Positions 47,514-61,755 of a stretch of DNA of 64,000 bases are shown here, one piece after another. The position numbers and the translations under genes are program-made. The stretch's first letter is position 1; the number at the start of each line of letters is the position of its first letter. This stretch comes from Ceratobasidium sp. AG-K (lineage: Eukaryota; Basidiomycota; Agaricomycetes; Cantharellales; Ceratobasidiaceae). Where the stretch lies: contig JAWNGF010000001.1 of NCBI GenBank assembly GCA_037039685.1, positions 4,712,001 through 4,776,000 on the forward strand, read 5' to 3'. The notes under the pieces are model-generated. The model was not told where the DNA came from, did no database searches, and saw only the letters and a list, made by a program, of their open reading frames with translations.

Positions 47514-49050
47514 ATGGTTCGGTCAATTGCAATCATTGGAGGCGGTATTATTGGTGCTTCGACCGCGTAAGCAAAATCGGGTCACCGGGCAACCATCGAC
47601 TGAGACTTTTGTTGAACAGTTATTACCTATCTGAACTCGCTCAAGTAAGTTCCAAGCATATCTTGCACTTGGCACGACCACGACCAACCTGGTCAAACAG
47701 GATGCAGAAATCCATGTAGTCGAGAGTGTGTCTATTGCATCCGCGTGAGTACCCTACCTGCTACTTATCTTTATGGCGGCCGACATTGTCGATTTACAGT
47801 GCAAGTGGCAAGGCCGGAGGATTCTTAGCACTTGATTGGCATAGTAGCACTACGAAACCACTTGCTGCGCTGTCATTCCAACTCCACCAGGATCTCGCAG
47901 ATGTGCGCCAGCTGAACCTGTGCCTTGTCTCTCTAATATTTACTTACGTGTGCAGGCGCATGACGGGGCTAAGCGATGGGGCTACCGACGGGTAAACACA
48001 CTTCAACTCGAAATCGACGAAGGATCCAGGACCAAAGCTGTGCCCAATGCAGAGTGGTTGAACAGCGTCAGTACTAGTAGGTGCGTCGTCGCCTGAATAA
48101 GTCTGAGAACACACACTCTTAATCTTGAACAATAGGAAAATCGGGGGCGAAACATCGACAGCTCAAGCTCATCCATTTCACCTCACCCATGCATTGATCG
48201 AAGTTGCCCAATCGCGCGGAGTCAAAGTTCATATTGCTACCGCTTCTGGTATCGAATTGGCCCCAGATTCGAACGGACCTTCGGCGTTGGTAGTAATAAA
48301 AAGTGATGGATCAGAGGAATCAATCCCTGCTACGGATATTGTATTCGCTGCTGGGCCATGGACGGGCGCACTAGCACGTAAACTGTTGGGCAAGAACGCT
48401 GGAACTGCCGCCACGATCGTTCCTAGGTGCGTAACCAAGCATATAACACACACCCATCTAACGGCTTACTAGCGAACCATCTCCGTCCATTATACTTCGC
48501 CCAGACCCAGCACACACAATCACCAACCATATGCTCTTTACTGAACTCAACTTTAACAAAAGTTCTTTGGAGCCTGAAGTGTATCCTCGTACAGATGGGA
48601 CAGTATACTTGTGCGGTTCAACTCGAGACGACGAGTACACGCCTCTACCCGAACGTGCAGATCAAGTCCAAGTTCCAGCCGAGGCCATCCGACGACTGAA
48701 AGAGGCAGCCGAGTTTGTCTCGCCGGGGACTCTTGCCAACGCTGAAGTCGTCGCGGAACAGTGCTGTTATAGGCCGAATTCCCGAACTGGGCTCCCGGTT
48801 ATCGGCAAAGTTGATGAAGGGTGAGCTGGCATAGATTTAATTATTGAGTTGCCGTTGATCGTAAGTAGCATCTGGATGGCATCTGGACACGGCGTATGGG
48901 GAATTCAGAACGGTCCTGGGACTGGGAAATGCTTGGTATGTTCACATCCACGCCCTGCCAACCACGTCTACTCACCAGACGCATTCATTCAAGGCCGAGC
49001 TGATCTTGGGTCGTCCCACCTCTGCGGATATTTCGAAGCTCAGTCCGTGA
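47514..49050 (+). CDS. Tda3-like FAD-dependent oxidoreductase (DAO fold)
   Basis: Flavoprotein of the D-amino-acid-oxidase/glycine-oxidase fold, close in pattern to yeast Tda3, which is linked to endosome-to-Golgi trafficking. Nine exons give 371 residues; main ones are 47514-47566, 47800-47902, 47956-48080, 48136-48426, 48473-48820 and the last, 48994-49050. The FAD-binding N-terminus is VRSIAIIGGGIIGASTAYYL (GxGxxG type), followed by VHVVES-like EIHVVESVSIASAASGKAGG (read EIHVVESVS). Later motifs: RKIGGETSTAQAHPFHL, IVFAAGPWTGALARKLLG, RPNSRTGLPVIGKVDEG and the C-terminal FAD contact WMASGHGVWGIQNGPGTGK, ending ADISKLSP. No signal peptide. It converges on the aminotransferase gene with 138 bases between stops. 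Confidence 0.85.
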
Positions 49051-49188
49051 GCATCCGTGCCTTGCATGCTGCGAGTGTTCTAGTTTGGTTCAGGATTGTG
49101 TATTCCCACGCTGCACGTCTAATCTACAAAGCGATTTTAAATTTACATCGACGCTGGTCGACCCTGGGTGTATGCAATGCTAAACTTC

Positions 49189-50877
<1,689 letters not shown>

Positions 50878-51437
50878 TGGCGTTTAAATGTATCAAGATG
50901 ACGGGAAAAGGTGGGAACGGCTTGGGGAGGAAGGTGTCACCAGACATACCAAGCGTCAGTGTTTTAGACAAAATAGGTTTTGAGAGCAATGCGCATGTGA
51001 ATTATGCGGGGTGGTCCGGGAGAAGAGTGCTCCTTATAAGCCTAGTTGAGGGACGGGATTTCAATCCCACGCCCAAGGAATCTATTCGAGTTGTCTTGCC
51101 ATTGCATAAATCACGGCACGCGATTTGGCCTCGTCGGACGTAACTTCCATTCTGGGCCAGTCACCAGGCGGTGTCCGTCAACCAAGGGGCATCACGTGTG
51201 TGGTTCCCAGGGGTGGATAAAGGATGACTCGTTGCTAGCACACCAAGGGGATTGAAAGCGATAGATATAAAGAATGCAGAATGTGATTACAGTGAAATGT
51301 AAGGGCAATCCAATAAAACACATGCGTAATGGGTCCGATACAGAACAGAAACAGTGGTAGAATGAAAGCGTAAACATAAGGTTAGCGGAAGGGGGAAAGG
51401 GGGCGTGGTATCACAGGCAAAACGAGTGTGGGCATGT
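50878..51437. promoter_or_regulatory. Promoter region of the aminotransferase gene
   Basis: About 560 bases between two minus-strand genes. A CACGTG hexamer lies at about 51193-51198. The rest shows no coding sequence. The 3' part should be the AN1-gene 3' untranslated region. Confidence 0.35.
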
Positions 51438-51713
51438 CTATGCTGTCGCCATCTTGCTTGCAACTGTGCGCTCCTGTTCAAGCCTGGCCTTGTTCTTCTC
51501 GAACGCCTGTTGCCTGCACTCGTTCATCTTGGTGCACTGGTGGTGCTCAGGCAGCCGGTGCTATGAGGGGGTTAGGTCAACGCAAATGTGGCGGAAAACA
51601 GGGGCAAGACATACTGTTCCACAGAACTGCGAAGTGCAGTGGGGGCATTGTCCAACGATGCGCAACACAGCGTCGCGGCATCCGTCATTCTGGCATCTCC
51701 TCTTGGCAGGCAT
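51438..51713 (-). CDS. Small AN1-type zinc finger protein
   Basis: A tiny protein of 73 residues consisting almost entirely of one AN1 zinc finger. Two exons, 51713-51615 and 51560-51438, with a 54-nt intron. Zinc ligands appear in order: RRCQNDGCRD (C-x4-C), GQCPHCTSQFCGTHRLPEHH (C-x2-C, F-C, H-R-L-P-x-x-H) and QCTK. A basic/acidic helix follows (QQAFEKNKARLEQERT) and the protein ends KMATA. AN1 fingers of this kind occur in proteasome or Cdc48 cofactors and stress proteins; no second domain is present here, so the exact role is unknown. The gene was found by translating through the intron, since no single open frame covers it. Confidence 0.85.
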
Positions 51714-52359
51714 GATAGCGTTCGCGAGGGGTAGGGGGCTAGGTTCTTGGGTGATAAGCTAGAGGACCGGGTTGGTCGTCGTGGAGGGCAGGGCAGGAAG
51801 CCTTCAAGGGTTAAGTAGTGCGTTGGCTGGTGGGGCTCGGTAAGCGAGGGTGAAGACCCGCTGGTCTCGTCGTCGTTCTTAAAAGGATTCAAACAGAGGT
51901 GACGCGGCCTGAGTGTAGCGCCCTGATATCAAATTGCTACAGGTGGCGGTGGTTCTGACAAACGCTTCCGGCTCCCGTCGGCATTGCAATATGCGATCCG
52001 GCCCAGCCCATCTACGCGGTGTTCCTATCACTTGCGAGAAGGTATTCCGCACCACAGACCGTATTGGGGCCTGGGCTATGCGGTCCGGAGCTCTTACTGT
52101 AACCGGCGCAACAAAGTCTCGGCCCCACTCTAAGCGCCGCCAGATTGACAGTTGGGGACAGATTCGAGGCGCAACTAGATTCCTTGTAGGCTACTCCAGA
52201 AGAAAGGTAACCGCGAGTCCATAATGGCAACAGAAGGAGACCAATCACAGAATGAGGGATGCGAGACGAAATAAAGCAGAAAAGCAAGGAACGTGTGTAG
52301 GGAGGTTGACTAAAAGGAACGAGATGGTAGACTACTGTACAGAATACGTAGGGATCAAC
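51714..52359. other. Intergenic region
   Basis: About 650 bases between the AN1 gene start and the syntaxin stop (both minus strand). It should hold the AN1 promoter and the syntaxin 3' untranslated region. No gene is recognised. Confidence 0.4.
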
Positions 52360-53727
52360 TCAGGCGGTGTTATTTTTGTTAGCCTTTTGATTCTAGAATT
52401 TGCGTTAGGAGATTTCAGGCGTGTGTCTGGGGTAACTTACCTTGAGGACCTCGATAGCTACCACAATAGCAATAATGATGACGATGACGAGGATAATAAA
52501 GAAGCAAATCCAACGCTTTTTCCTGGCACCACGGGCAGACTCCACAGCCACCTCGGTATGTTTCAAGCTAACAGACAGTCAATTTACGTCTTCTGGGAAC
52601 TGAGATATGCACTCACCCGGCCTCCATATCTTTGTGGGTCTCGATGGCCGCATGCTCGATGTTGTCGATCGTTTCATCTTGCTGTGCCACGAGCACACTC
52701 ATCTAAACAGGAGGTTAGTGATCGATTGAATGGAAAAGGGCACCACGCACATCATTGAACAATTGGGCAAGCTCGGTAAGTGTCTTTTCGATCTTCTTCA
52801 GATCCTCATGACGGTTCTGCACCTCGCGATACGCAGCTCGAGATTCACCAAAGCGGTTAGAGTTCATGAGCTACATAATGGAGTTAGCCATGTGCATCAC
52901 ACGCGAACTGCGCAACTCACAGCCTGGGAGAAGACCTGGCCATTGCCCGAGTCGTCGTTCACCGCAGCTTTGATCTCTTCGGGAGTCGCATCGGGCTTGA
53001 CAATCTTAAACTGACGCTCGACACGCTGCTTGGACTTGGCCCGATAGTCGCGCTCGACGACTTGGTAGTTTTGGATTGCTTCGACAAACTTGGCGTTGAC
53101 CAAGTTTGTCTGCTGCGCACGAATCTGACCATCGCGCCCAGGCAACGACTTGCTCATCAAGTCCTTGATGCGTCGCTGAAGCTGGCTGCTCAACGAGCTG
53201 ACATCATCCAGAAGCTGCTCGAGCTGGGACGCGTTGCGTTGCGCGGCGGCCTCGTCGGTCTGGTTCAATGACCGATTATGCAAGTCGGAAATGCGCTGGA
53301 CAGTGTCGTTGTATGACCGAATCTGATCTTGAATAGAGGAAATCTATGGCCGAGGTCGTGATCTCCGTTATATTCGGCCTCATGGCAACTGCGAGCGCTT
53401 ACCTCGGTGTAGAACGCGGACATGTCGCCGCCGTCTCCCGTAGTGAGCTGGGTGCTGCTGCTGTTGACATTGGCCATTTCATAGCGGCCATTGTCTTGCT
53501 GGGCATACGGGTTGGATTGGTTTGAATAGGATTGCGATGGGTACGAGTTGTCGCTCCTGAACAGAAAAAACAAGTTGGCTTGCGCGTACAGACAGACCGC
53601 AGCAATCTTACATATTGGTATACCCTCCATCTCCTCCGTTCTGCGCCTAAGGACAACGATTTAGCCACCATTTACTTGTTTATCGAATCAAACATACACG
53701 AAGAGCGGCAAGTCTGTCACGGGCCAT
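52360..53727 (-). CDS. Plasma-membrane syntaxin (Sso1/Psy1-type Qa-SNARE)
   Basis: t-SNARE for exocytic fusion. It starts MARDRLAALR at 53727, continues AQNGGDGGYTNM and SDNSYPSQSYSNQ, then the Habc region (SSIQDQIRSYNDTVQRISDL, QLEQLLDDVSSLSSQLQRRI, AKFVEAIQNYQVVERDYRAK), the syntaxin signature VERQFKIVKPDATPEEIKAA and the SNARE helix (ESRAAYREVQNRHEDLKKIE, LTELAQLFNDMSVLVAQQDE with the zero-layer glutamine, HAAIETHKDMEAGLKHTEVA). The membrane anchor KKRWICFFIILVIVIIIAIV follows. At the end I place a 48-nt intron (52393-52440), giving VLKNQKANKNNTA; reading through instead gives a different short tail. At least seven exons. Confidence 0.9.
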
Positions 53728-54858
53728 GTTTTCCGGTTGTTGGTAGAGTGTAAAAGTGAAAGAGAGGTCAGGAGTGGAGTGATATATGAAGCGGCGTGCT
53801 ACCAGAGGCGCTGCTTCAAGGGGTGAGTGGATTGCGGTGTGGGCTGTGCGGGATCGGATGGAGGGTTATTGAGGACTGAACAGGAAACGGAGACTGTTGC
53901 AACCGGATTGCTGACCAAGCACCAGGGTTGGGACATCGCTGTTCTTGACGCATACGATGTCTCTGTCGCCTGCGGACGACCACCGCCACTACTCATGGGC
54001 ACTGCGAGAGAGAAATATTATCAAAGAGGCATCGTAGCCGCCATTATAAGAACTAACGTACACTCGGAACATAGGTTTCTTGTTTGTTCTCGTTTATTTC
54101 AAGCATACAGCCATCATTCCCAAGCACGCTTGGATTTTTCGGGCAAATAGTTCCAGCAATCTCTGTCGCTTATGGGATGAACCTAGGTGTCAGTTGATCA
54201 TCTCAGCTGGCCAGCTCGGAGCAGGGCAAGCGCCTTGCCAAGCAAGGACGCATTTCCGTATGCACACACCTGTCCACCATACCGCTGTGATTCAACTCAC
54301 CCCGAGAAACTATCGAAGGCATGACGAGCGCAGTAGAGCACTTTGCCATTGGTTCACAAGAGATCGGCAAGACTCTTCCTCTTCCTCGAGCTCCTGACAT
54401 TCCAATTTTCTTGGTCAAGCAGCCGCTCGCTGCTTTTCACACGCCTGCCCTAGTGCTTCGCCCTCTCATAGCTTATTAGGTCGCCAATTGGTCTGCTTTC
54501 TTCCCTTGAGACGCTCATTGTTGTGCACTAGCGCAAGAATTTCCTTGGCAGCTCATATTGCGCACGCGACGGAGCTTGAGCGTCGCACAGGGTATCAATC
54601 AACCTAGCTCGTGATTGAGTACCGTCTCCATCATTTCCGCTTACGATCGCTTGGGAAGAGTAAGAACTCCTGGAACTTGATCCCGTTCCCCTCGAAAGCG
54701 CCGGAAGCTTGGTTGTCCAGCGTGGTCCGGTCCTCGAATCCTTATAAAGCTCGGATGCCGCAAGGATATGTCCAATGACGCCGCATTTTGCCCACCCCCG
54801 ACTTTTGTAACTCGTCATCAGCTGCCAAGGCTCCGCAGGCCCCTCAGTGGCCCATGCC
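53728..54858. other. Divergent gene-free region
   Basis: About 1.1 kb between the syntaxin and DUF6533 genes. Open frames are short and unlike known proteins. It should contain both promoters. No repeats or mobile elements are recognised. Confidence 0.4.
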
Positions 54859-56591
54859 ATGGCTATCACCCAGAAGGACATTGTTTTTCTGACAAACAAT
54901 CAGAGAACGCGTTATGCGACCCGTGAGTGGATTGAGTGTCTCGTGTGACATTGGTGTTCTAATTGTTACTAGTTGCCTCTATGATATTGCTGGTCTATGA
55001 TCATGGTATGTTAGTTGGACGGCAAAACAACGACCAATGACTGAGGATGAACTAGCAATATCATTACGTTCCGAGGTGGACCTGGTCTGGGTATGTAAAC
55101 CACTTCACATATGCCTAACAACTAACCCGAAGGCAATAGTACAAAGGTTGGACTTGGTCAAAAGTACTGTTCCTTTGGAACCGCTATGGAACTTTTGTTA
55201 TTCTTTTGTTTGATACAATTGGTGAGTCCCCCAAGAGCCCAAATTCCGTGTGATTAACGCTTCATCCGATAGTCGCGGTGGGTGGAGGGCCGAGTGATAC
55301 AGTAAGTCTTGGTATCTTGGCTCGATTCCCCTAATAACCAATAATATCTGCTAGTTGTAAGCCAAACTGAAATTGAATGCCGAAGTCCCCGCTCATTGCC
55401 CCAATAGCTGCCTTCACTGGCAGAAGTTCCAGGGTTGGACCGGTGAGCGTTGCTAGCGGCAATGGTGTGGCGTTTTGATTGATTAATGTTCTCTCAGGAT
55501 GGCTCACGAACATGACGGTTGAAAGTACGTATTTGAAAGGCGCATTTATGCTGTAAACGTATTCACTGATGGAATCAGTCATTATCCAAGTTCGGATCGC
55601 TGCCATGTGCGTACTAAACTTCCAACACGTGAACCACAACTAATGGAGTACTTAGGTTTTCGCAAGACAAGCGTGTGATCATCCCTGTGGTCATTCTATT
55701 CTTTGCCCAAGCTATCGGCATGGCAGTCATCATTGGGGCTGGTTTTGAAAAGATGAAAGGTACGTTAAACCCTCGTGATTCAGCTAGCTTATTTACCCGG
55801 GGGTCGTATCTCAGCCCACCACGAACCTGTCCCTGGATTCCGAGTGTGTGCGCTGGACCGGGTCCCAGACAAGATGTAGTAAGTCTTGCGTATTCCGCTT
55901 CCCGGTTGCCACATTCCGAACCAACAATCCGCGATCGTAGCATATATTGGGCAACAAATCTCGCCTTTGAAACAATTCTCTTTGGACTAGCGCTCTTCAA
56001 AGCTTCACAGCATGTCGCGCGTAAACGAGGACTTAGGCCTGATTGGTCTGGGCCGCGAATCCTAAATATTCTAGTGCGGGATAGTATCCTGTATTTCTTT
56101 GTGTAAGATAATGCCTTGTGGATTCGATCTGTTCGCGAGCTGACCCATCCACATCTACAGTATATTCATCACTTACGTCACGAACCTTGTTTCTTGGTCG
56201 ACTGGAGGCGGTGGGTTATATCAGTTAGCCATTTCATTGGCGATATCACTGTAAGTTGACAGCCGATGCTCATGCACTGTCGTTGACAGCTAGTAGGCGA
56301 GCGTCCATGGGTAGCCGACTATTGTTGAATGTTCGTGAAGCGTACTACGGGTGCGAGGTTATAGCGACTGAAAACGCGCTTTCGACTATTCAATGGCAAC
56401 AACGGGGTACCGATTGCGTCGTAATGGATTCATTTCGCGATGACAGCCACCTCCAAGAATCCACTGCGTTCTCAACTCTTCCGGATCTCGATAGGGAATG
56501 TGCACCCGAGCAGCCGCAGGCAGGCCCCTCGTCGTCCTCGCAAATCAAATCTCGATCGAAAGTCACCTTTGAGACTCCCTATACTCCTTGA
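54859..56591 (+). CDS. DUF6533-type multi-pass membrane protein
   Basis: Member of a large agaricomycete family of seven-helix-like membrane proteins of unknown function with an N-terminal DUF6533 domain. The start is ATG 54859 (MAITQKDIVFLTNNQRTRYA). Successive small exons encode LASMILLVYDH, AISLRSEVDLVW and YKGWTWSKVLFLWNRYGTF, the DUF6533 signature, then CLHWQKFQGWTGWLTNMTVE, IIQVRIAAMFSQDKRVIIPV, a hydrophobic helix, AHHEPVPGFRVCALDRVPD, WATNLAFETILFGLALFKAS, LVRDSILYFFVIFITYVTNL and SLRRASMGSRLLLNVREAYY. The C-terminal ~65 residues are polar and end FETPYTP. About ten exons. The joint between PSDT (55300) and CLHW (near 55405) could not be resolved with standard splice sites, so that part is uncertain or damaged. 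Confidence 0.75.
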
Positions 56592-56710
56592 AACCCAGTT
56601 CCCCATCTATTTCGCATGTGCTTTCAATTTCGCTCTCCAAGACTCATTTCAGTTGTAATACTACTTGTACCATTTGTTCGCATCCTGTTTTTGTACAATC
56701 TACCAGTGAT

Positions 56711-58410
<1,700 letters not shown>

Positions 58411-58773
58411 GACCTGGGCACAAAACACAGATACTAATCAGTACATGCGATTAGAAAGCCTTTACTATAGAAATGTTCACTAACTACGTCTGATTTTTAA
58501 GAGGCTCGAAAACTTGGGCGATAAGGCGGTTGTGGTCTAAACTTAACGTCGAGTAAAGGAATGACTGGGGTAGATTCAGTTAGGTAAGCAAAGTGATCCT
58601 CGGCCGAGCTCACTAAATTCAGTAGCGAGTTCAACAGGCTCAAAGCAGATAAGGTGCGGGATGTCAAGTAAAAGTCTCAAGATACAGCCAGCCTACTAGC
58701 TTACGATCATAGATAGGTATTTTCAACCCGTTTGGGTGCTATCTCTTACATGACGATGCAAGTTTCAGACTTC
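58411..58773. other. Argininosuccinate lyase promoter region
   Basis: About 360 bases between the lyase start and the stop of the next minus-strand gene. No gene seen; I could not identify a convincing TGACTC amino-acid control element. Confidence 0.35.
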
Positions 58774-59228
58774 CTATAAAGGCGGTTCGGACTTGACAGC
58801 AGAACCAGTTTGCAGCGAGGATGCTTGAAAGGAGTCTTGAGGAAGGGGAACGACGGTGGTTTCACTATGCTTGAAGGTCCTTAGCCCTGTGCGGATAATT
58901 TTGAGCCTTGATGGGCAATGGGGATCTGGGCAAGCGACATCTGCGTCGGTCGTCATCCAGTCATTGCTGTGAGTTGGTCTTTGTTTCGCGGCGAGTAGAG
59001 GCAGGACAGCGCCTATATCATGTGAAGACTCAAATACTCAACGAAGTTGAGACTTTACACACCTAATGAGTAAATAGAAAAGCCCTGATCAGGAGGCAAG
59101 TATAGCATCTCTCCCTGCAGTGTAAAATAATCCCCTGGCTTGGCGCCACACATGATGCGGGCACCCGGCGGACAGACAACCTCGACTTTCAAATCGAATA
59201 GAGTAAATGAGTCACTTTCTGAAGACAT
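58774..59228 (-). CDS. TIGR04076-like small protein
   Basis: Two exons, 59228-59063 and 59013-58774, with a 49-nt intron, giving about 134 residues. It starts MSSESDSFTLFDLKVEVVCP and contains CGAKPGDYFTLQGEMLYLPP, FSIYSLGAVLPLLAAKQR, DWMTTDADVACPDPHCPSRL and KIIRTGLRTF. This pattern (Val-rich strand, C-G-x-K-x-G-D, then W-M-x-T-D...C-P-D-P) resembles the TIGR04076 family found in bacteria and fungi, whose function is unknown. The two cysteine motifs could bind metal. The C-terminal ~30 residues are Ser/Pro-rich and probably disordered. A longer N-terminus from upstream in-frame sequence is possible but not conserved-looking. Confidence 0.7.
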
Positions 59229-59450
59229 AGCTGTAAGACGGTGGTGGTAGGGATCGGACGAAACAATTCCAGTCATGCAGTGGTTCAGGTTTAAATCATA
59301 TGCGTTCACCGTGGGAATGGAAATACATTCAACGAGGCGGAACAGCAGGTAGATGCGTGCTTTTATGCTCAAGTGATACAAATACTGTATATAGAGAGTC
59401 AGATGAGCCGCGTATTAAGTAGATATTAGGACCTACCAGCGGGATAGTTC

Positions 59451-60278
59451 TCAACCAATGCGGAGTCCGAGGAGCATTCCAGCAATGAAGGAAGCTCGAG
59501 GTGGAAAGTCGGCCGTTAGGAAGTCGACTAGCCATGTCCACAAACTAGCGACGGTTAGAGGACGACTTGGTTCGCCGGGCTTTGCTGGAGAATAGAAGAG
59601 GCGTTGGAATCGTGTCGAAGCGGTGCCCCAGTTGGTCTTGGTGATATCGATGGCGTTGAAGTACTTGCGAGTGGTTTCAGTGCTTTTATCGTTGCGGATA
59701 TAAGTGACTTACTTGTAGTAAAACGAAAATACCACCTAAGAAGAAAGCGAGTGCTCTAGCACCCTTTTTGACGAATACTCCAGCGCATACTCCCGCTACC
59801 GATCCAAATGAAAGCTCGTACATGTTCAGGCTAGACTGGAAGTGTAGTGGATCCTTGTTAGACGAAACCAATTGCCAAAAAGTTTGAGACTTACTTGCGG
59901 AGGTGGTGAGGGATCGGATCCCGAGCTAGATGCCGTCGCGCTGTGCCCGCGTGCTTGGGCTCGAACTGCGAAAATCAGGCCATTTTTCATAGTTTGAGCT
60001 ACATCCCCGTACTAACCAGTTGGTTCACAATAGATCTTCTTGCCAGCAAACACAGCCAGACCTAGCCCAACGCTGGCTGCCGCTACGGTCCCAAAGCCAG
60101 TATACTTGTGTTGACGGGCTGGGCCTCCCCACTTTGATGCCAGGCTGCTCTCAATATTTAGAGTGTGCAGTCGGGGAGTTGCCGAAGCGAATGGCCTGGC
60201 TTGAACGCAAGATTGTCTGGAAAATCGGCACGCGGAAGCGAAGACATGGTTGGATTTTTTGAATATGTGTGTGTTCAT
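59451..60278 (-). CDS. FUN14 family mitochondrial membrane protein
   Basis: Homologue of FUNDC1/YAL008W-type outer mitochondrial membrane proteins. It starts at ATG 60278 with a basic, Ser-rich N-terminus (MNTHIFKKSNHVFASACRFS) typical of a mitochondrial targeting region. A hydrophobic stretch (GTVAAASVGLGLAVFAGKKI) follows, a linker (QARGHSATASSSGSDPSPPP), then the FUN14 domain: DPLHFQSSLNMYELSFGSVA, GVCAGVFVKKGARALAFFLG and YFNAIDITKTNWG. The end is FPPRASFIAGMLLGLRIG with stop at 59451. Four or more exons; the intron before DPLHF appears to be only 41 nt. It is divergent from the FAR-17a-like gene. Confidence 0.85.
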
Positions 60279-60532
60279 TTTCTACGATAGATAATAAGTT
60301 GAGTTGATGGAGCCAGCGAGTCAAGAATCGATGGTGGTGGTCAACCTTGAGGCTTGAGCTTGTGACCGGTGAAATGAGGTACACGATGCTCGTGACGTCA
60401 CGGCCGCCGATGTTTGGGACGCGAATCGCGCGATAGCTTTTATAAAAACCGACCGATGGACCTGTGTGTTTCCGTTCACCGCAGCAACTGTCCTCCTACC
60501 ATAAAAAAAATCTCAAGCAACTTGCGTTCTGA
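60279..60532. promoter_or_regulatory. Divergent promoter with TATA box
   Basis: 254 bases between the FUN14 and FAR-17a-like start codons. A TATAAAAA sequence at 60441-60448 sits about 90 bases before the plus-strand ATG at 60533 and is a plausible TATA box for that gene. Confidence 0.5.
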
Positions 60533-61548
60533 ATGTCCGTCAAGCCTATACCCGCCGTTTTACACGCCGCGTCCATGTCGGTCATGGCCTACGGGTTCAT
60601 GTCGCTGAACACGATCGCCTCAGATGAATGGATAAGTAAACAGACCGGAGGGCATTGGCAGTTCTTAACAATCCTAGGGTAGGATCGTTCTTGACTTCGC
60701 ATCCAGCTTGATTGAACACGTATCCTTGCCTCACAGATTGGCGGCAGCCTGGATCACTATGGCCTTCAGCTTACTAGGGGACCTGTTTCCATCCTTTCAT
60801 GGTAAGTAATAAGATTTGGTTGTATGCGCTGCCCCGATATTGAACGCAATTGTAGGAATCAACGGAATTAAGAGGTCGTTTTTGATGATCTCACTGCCGG
60901 TACGGTTTTGTCGAACTCGCTAATGGATGACTGAGCCTGATAGTATACAGGTTTCAATTATTGTTTCAGGCATCTATTGTGCGCCTCTCCTCGTTGAGAT
61001 GATGATAAATTTCTAATCAGTGTTCATATAGGGACACTTATGCTGGCATTCCCCCACCTCATACTACCTCCGGCCGAAGGTAGCTCGGATCCCACAGAGC
61101 CAACTTCGTCCCAAGAAGTCCCTCAATTTTATAGAATTCCACTGAAGATGGACCTGGCACTACACATGGCGCCGGCTCTGTCACTTATGTTTGACTTTTT
61201 CGTCCTGGAAAGGAAGTATTCAACGAGGCAACTCAAGTCCCAAGCGCCAGCGCTAGCGATTCTAGCTGCAGTCTCTTACTCTCTGTGGGCAGAGTATTGT
61301 GCGAGCAAGAACGGTGCTTGTAAGTTATGGATTCCATGTAACCATCTTTCAGTACTGACTCCTTTCAAGTCCCCTATCCTTTCCTCACCATAAGCCCACT
61401 ACACATCAGAATCGTCATATACTCTGTGACGACAGTGCTTGCTTACACTTCACTCCTGGTTCTCAACCTTGTACACCCAAGGCGCGCCCTAGCCTCGAAT
61501 GTCCAAGCTCTCCAGAAACCAGTCTCCCCCAAAGCCTTCTCGAAATAA
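60533..61548 (+). CDS. FAR-17a/AIG1-like multi-pass membrane protein
   Basis: Member of the FAR-17a/AIG1 family, whose animal members (AIG1, ADTRP) are threonine hydrolases of fatty-acid esters of hydroxy fatty acids; activity here is inferred only. It starts MSVKPIPAVLHAASMSVMAY at 60533. Exons encode SDEWISKQTGGHWQFLTILG, LAAAWITMAFSLLGDLFPSF, a small VSIIVSG-containing exon, then DLALHMAPALSLMFDFFVLE with the conserved D-L-x-x-H histidine region, LAAVSYSLWAEYCASKNGA and FPYPFLTISPLHIRIVIYSV, ending VSPKAFSK. The splice joining NGA to FPYPFL restores the family N-G-x-x-P-Y-P-F motif. Six exons with ~50-nt introns. Confidence 0.88.
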
Positions 61549-61755
61549 TATGAGACGAACGTGTAAATATTTTCTATAACCTACAATGTCGTACAGTACT
61601 CGCTTGATGCGTATTCAAATCGCAAGTGTCGTGTTGACCAACCAAACAATTATCTACACGCTGACTAACCCAGGAGCGGCTAGACGGATGCAAAATTTGG
61701 ATTGTGAAATTACTTTCTAAAGCGCTTTATTTCTCTGCGGTTTGTATCTTTAGCT

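Noticed and set aside
47956..48080. Suspected frameshift in the Tda3-like gene after W-G-Y-R-R
   Set aside because: Rechecking the frame shows it stays open through VNTLQLEIDEGSR; the suspicion came from a miscount of two bases.
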